Shown: in pieces, positions 6,821 through 10,121 of the stretch | Layout: the number at the start of each line of letters is the position of its first letter | Numbering within the stretch: the first letter of the stretch is position 1 | Origin: Clostridia bacterium | GTDB lineage: Bacteria > Bacillota_A > Clostridia > Christensenellales > Aristaeellaceae | Reading direction: 5' to 3' | NCBI GenBank assembly: GCA_017509065.1 | Contig: JAFWQM010000038.1 | Location: forward strand, 1 to 10,121 | Length of the DNA stretch: 10,121 nt | Position numbers and translations under genes: made by a program | Notes under the pieces: generated by a model | What the model was told of the DNA's origin: nothing | Databases searched by the model: none | The model's input: only the letters and a program-made list of their open reading frames with translations

Positions 6821-7833
6821 ATGAGTGAAATCAACGAACCCATCATCCGGGTGAAGGATTTGCGCGTAAACATCAAAATGGACGAAGGCACCCTGACGCC
6901 CGTCCGCGGGGTCTCCTTTGAGATCAGGCCCGGAGAAACCCTGGGCCTGGTGGGTGAATCCGGCTGCGGCAAGAGCCTGACCAGCAAGGCCATTTTGGGC
7001 ATCAACGAAAAGAAATGCCAGTCCAGCGGGGAAATCCTGTTCCGGGGCGAGGACGGCAGGGCTATCGACTTGCTGAAACTGAACCCCCGGGGAAAAGAAA
7101 TCCGCGCCATCCGCGGGAAGCAAATCTCCATGATTTTCCAGGAACCCATGGTGGCGTTTTCCCCCATGTATACCATCGGCAACCAGATCAACGAATGCAC
7201 CATGCTCCACATCACGAAGGACAAGAAGGAGAGCAAGGCCATCACCCTGGAGATGATGAAGAAGGTGGGCATCGCCAACGCGGAAAAGCGCTACGACCAG
7301 TACCCCCACGAGTTTTCCGGCGGGATGCTCCAGCGGGCGCTGATTGCCATGGCGCTGGTGTGCAAGCCCCGGCTGCTCATCGCCGACGAGCCCACCACCG
7401 CCCTGGACGTGACCATCCAGGCGCAGATATTGGAACTGATGCAACAATTGCAGCAGGAAATGGGCATGGCCATCCTGTTCATTACCCACGACCTGGGCAC
7501 AGTCGCCAAGATGTGCGACCGGGTGGCGGTCATGTACCTGGGTCGCATCGTGGAGACGGGCACGGCGCGGGAAATCTACAAATCCCCGCAGCACCCCTAC
7601 ACCCGCGGCCTGATGGGCAGCGTGCACAAGATCGGCAGCCGCAAGCTGGACAGGCTGTATTCCATCGAGGGCACCGTGCCCCTGGCCCTGAACCTGAAAC
7701 CGGGCTGCGGCTTCTATGAGCGCTGCGACGCGCGGGTGGAGGGCGTGTGCGACCAAGCCGAGCCGGTTTTGATCCGGCTGGAGGGCACCCACTGCGCCGC
7801 CTGCGTCCACTGCCGGAAGGAGGGGAAAGCGGA

Positions 7834-7837
<4 letters not shown>
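6821..7837 (+). CDS. ABC importer ATPase, DppD/OppD type
   Basis: This 338-aa cytoplasmic ATPase powers transport as one half of a heterodimer with the next gene's product. Walker A is GESGCGKS (45-52), the Q-loop is MIFQEP (Q107), the ABC signature FSGGMLQ (165-171), Walker B LLIADE (185-190) and the switch His is H223 in FITHDL. The signature has Met-Leu where the partner has Gln-Arg, a normal kind of variation in OppD members. A C-terminal oligo_HPY region (about 240-338) holds Cys 296, 302, 310, 325, 328 and 331, in the region reported to bind a 4Fe-4S cluster in mycobacterial OppD; the closing C-x2-C-x2-C is denser than usual. AAGGAGG at 6806-6812 lies 8 nt before the ATG, 13 nt after the second permease stop. 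The stop overlaps the next ATG. Confidence 0.95.
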
Positions 7838-8850
<1,013 letters not shown>

Positions 8851-8864
8851 AACGAAGAAGATAT

Positions 8865-8954
8865 CAGAGTACAGAGTGCAGAGTACAGATGTATCGTGTT
8901 CAAGCCGAACAGCGCGCCTTGTGTGTACACTATTCCAACTGTACTCTGAACTCT
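8865..8954. repeat. Imperfect inverted repeat with duplicated arm between ATPase and isomerase genes
   Basis: The decamer CAGAGTACAG occurs at 8865-8874 and again at 8879-8888 (14-nt period), and its complement CTGTACTCTG is at 8939-8948. The longest pairing is 8873-8888 with 8939-8954, 16 positions with one mismatch, around a 50-nt loop that contains the small palindrome GTGTACAC (8923-8930). No T-run follows, so this is not a standard terminator. The low-complexity arms resemble dispersed palindromic or MITE-like repeats; copy number elsewhere is unknown. Confidence 0.8.
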
Positions 8955-8977
8955 AAAAACAATCGGGGTGATGAACC

Positions 8978-9940
8978 ATGCCGTTCACCAAGCGAGACCT
9001 TGCCATTTCCACGATGTGGAATTACCGGAAAGCTTCCTGCGGGGAAGAATTGATGGATCAGCTGCTGGCGCTGGGCTTTGACAAAACGGAGCTGAATTAC
9101 CGGGTGAAACCGGAATGGCTGCCCGGCATCGAACGGTATATCCGGGAGGGGATAATGCAGGCGGTCAGTGTGCACAACGTGTTCCCGGAAACAAAGGACA
9201 AGCGCTTCGACACGGATTCCGTGCTGCTGGGCTACGCGGATGAATCCCTCCGCAGCCAGGCGGTGGAGCTGAGTAAGCGCTCCATTGACTGGGCCTGCCG
9301 CCTGGGTGCAAAGGCCGTTGTGTTCCATCCCACCGAAGTGCCGCTGCCGCCGGAGGAATACGATGTTCCCCTCAAAAAAATGATCGCCGCCCATGAAACG
9401 GACAGCGAAGCGTACAGGCGCCTGCGGGCGGAAATGATCGAAAAGCGCACGGCGGAACCTTACCTGAACCGGATGCTGAAAAGCATCGGAGAGCTGTGCG
9501 ATTATGTAGAGAACAATCATCTGCCCGTCCGGCTGGGCATGGAGAACCGCGCTATGTGCCATCAGGCGCCTATTTTCAGCGAGTTTGAGATCATCGCGGA
9601 GCATTATGAGGGCAGCCCCGCGGGCATCTGGCTGGATACGGGCCACGCCATTATGATGATGGAAATGGGTTTGCAGGCCCTGCCGCTCAGTGAGCGGGTG
9701 AAGCGGAACATCGTGGGCATGCATATCCACGACGCTGCGGACGGGCTGGATCATTACGCCCCCTGCACCCTGCCGGGGAACGTGCTGGAGCCTTTCCGGG
9801 AATACATAGCGATATCGCCCATCAGGGTGCTGGAGCTGTCGGGCCGCCTGTCCGCCGATGAAATCATCACGGGAACGGATCGTTTTGTGGAACAGTACGG
9901 CGGAATTTCATGGCGAACGCATGAGTTAAGAAAGTATTAA
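8978..9940 (+). CDS. Sugar isomerase/epimerase-like TIM-barrel protein (xylose isomerase-like/AP endonuclease 2 fold)
   Basis: This 320-aa cytoplasmic protein belongs by pattern to the xylose isomerase-like TIM-barrel superfamily of metal-dependent sugar isomerases, epimerases and related enzymes. Strand-end motifs appear in order: SVHNVF (64-69), VVFHPTE (114-120), LGMENR (186-191), WLDTGHA (218-224), GMHIHD (247-252) and VLELSGR (284-290). E189, D220, H223, H249/H251 and E287 are the expected metal and substrate ligands. The start at 8978 is preceded by GGGGTGAT (8965-8972), an SD match to the 3' part of the anti-SD, 5 nt upstream; ATG 8971 is out of frame. It follows the transporter by 127 nt with no terminator seen, so it may share its transcript. 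The specific substrate cannot be read from the sequence. Its presence supports a sugar rather than peptide route. Confidence 0.88.
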   Translation: MPFTKRDLAISTMWNYRKASCGEELMDQLLALGFDKTELNYRVKPEWLPGIERYIREGIMQAVSVHNVFPETKDKRFDTDSVLLGYADESLRSQAVELSKRSIDWACRLGAKAVVFHPTEVPLPPEEYDVPLKKMIAAHETDSEAYRRLRAEMIEKRTAEPYLNRMLKSIGELCDYVENNHLPVRLGMENRAMCHQAPIFSEFEIIAEHYEGSPAGIWLDTGHAIMMMEMGLQALPLSERVKRNIVGMHIHDAADGLDHYAPCTLPGNVLEPFREYIAISPIRVLELSGRLSADEIITGTDRFVEQYGGISWRTHELRKY

Positions 9941-10011
9941 ATTTATTACAAAAGTATTACCAAAAGGATTTTTACCCCTAGCTGTCGAAGAAGACAGAGG
10001 GGGTGAGAGAA
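9941..10011. other. AT-rich junction, probable left edge of an insertion sequence
   Basis: Composition drops sharply to AT-rich right at the isomerase stop. The 9-mer AAAGTATTA is present at 9931-9939, covering the last codons of the isomerase, and again at 9951-9959. The IS left end should lie in this interval because the transposase start follows, but I cannot fix the terminal inverted repeat without the right end. Confidence 0.45.
9974..10004 (+). promoter_or_regulatory. Stem-loop covering the transposase ribosome binding site
   Basis: ACCCCT (9974-9979) pairs with AGGGGGT (9998-10004, one G bulged), stacked on CTGTC (9982-9986) with GACAG (9993-9997), loop GAAGAA. The G-rich SD (about 9998-10005) is inside the right arm. 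RNA reading in from outside could fold and hide the start, the same principle known to limit IS10 and IS50 transposase translation. Confidence 0.55.
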
Positions 10012-10121
10012 ATGATGGAATGCTTAGAGGGATTAACTGATCCGCGGCAGGAAAAGAAGGTGCTGCACAATTTCATCGAAACAATCATGCTGGTGATCTG
10101 CGCGGTAATAGCGGGCTGTGA
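10012..10121 (+). CDS. ISAs1-family transposase, N-terminal part (cut by window end)
   Basis: Only 36 codons are visible, from ATG 10012 (a second ATG follows directly at 10015). The peptide contains LEGLTDPRQEKKVLHNFIET and then a hydrophobic stretch IMLVICAVIAGC. This matches the N-terminal DDE_Tnp_1-associated region of ISAs1-type (H-repeat-like) transposases, whose pattern is L-x-DPR, charged residues, then a short helix ending in CAV-x-AG. The DDE catalytic residues are outside the window, so intactness cannot be judged. The gene lies on the same strand as the operon, 71 nt after the isomerase stop. The SD is G-rich (GGGGGTGA) and partly buried in the stem-loop at 9974-10004. Confidence 0.8.
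   Translation, partial: MMECLEGLTDPRQEKKVLHNFIETIMLVICAVIAGC

Noticed and set aside
8865..8954. CRISPR array
   Set aside because: Only two short direct copies with a 14-nt period and one inverted copy exist; there are no regular spacers and no cas genes.

Overview
This window looks like a chromosomal stretch from a fairly GC-rich Clostridia-type Firmicute, plausibly a gut or rumen anaerobe of the Christensenellales/Aristaeellaceae kind. The assignment is inference from the strong AGGAGG ribosome binding sites, the Gram-positive style of the proteins and the GC-rich hairpin-laden intergenic DNA; no taxonomic marker is present.

Layout. Positions 1-400 hold no convincing gene: an AT-rich stretch, a perfect 21-bp inverted repeat (203-247) and a good sigma-A-type promoter (TTGCAA, 17 bp, TATAAT with an extended -10) that probably starts the transcript. 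Gene 1 (401-2053) encodes a cytoplasmic 550-aa protein of probable alpha/alpha-barrel plus beta-sandwich build, resembling polysaccharide-processing enzymes. It is followed by a family-5 solute-binding protein with a Sec signal (2138-4036). A 549-nt gap (4037-4585) then holds a strong terminator, several hairpins, a 124-nt segment that can close into a multibranched fold, and a second terminator. Two membrane permeases (4586-5608, 5605-6807) and two ATPases (6821-7837, 7834-8850) follow as a tightly packed translationally coupled block, completing a dipeptide/oligopeptide-type (Dpp/Opp) ABC importer. After a 127-nt spacer with a long imperfect inverted repeat comes a TIM-barrel sugar isomerase/epimerase-like gene (8978-9940). 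The window ends inside the first codons of an ISAs1-type transposase (from 10012), whose ribosome binding site lies in a hairpin.

How the genes fit together. The binding protein, two permeases and two ATPases form a complete importer. By sequence family it would be called a peptide transporter, but it is flanked by a probable carbohydrate-active enzyme and a sugar isomerase-like enzyme, and its binding protein is of the long (over 600 aa) subgroup. I infer that this locus imports and processes an oligosaccharide or glycoside rather than peptides. The intergenic RNA structures probably set a higher level for the binding protein than for the membrane and ATPase subunits.

I found no clear previously undescribed system. 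The most unusual items are the structured 4253-4376 segment, the 203-247 palindrome, the 8865-8954 repeat and the hairpin over the transposase start.
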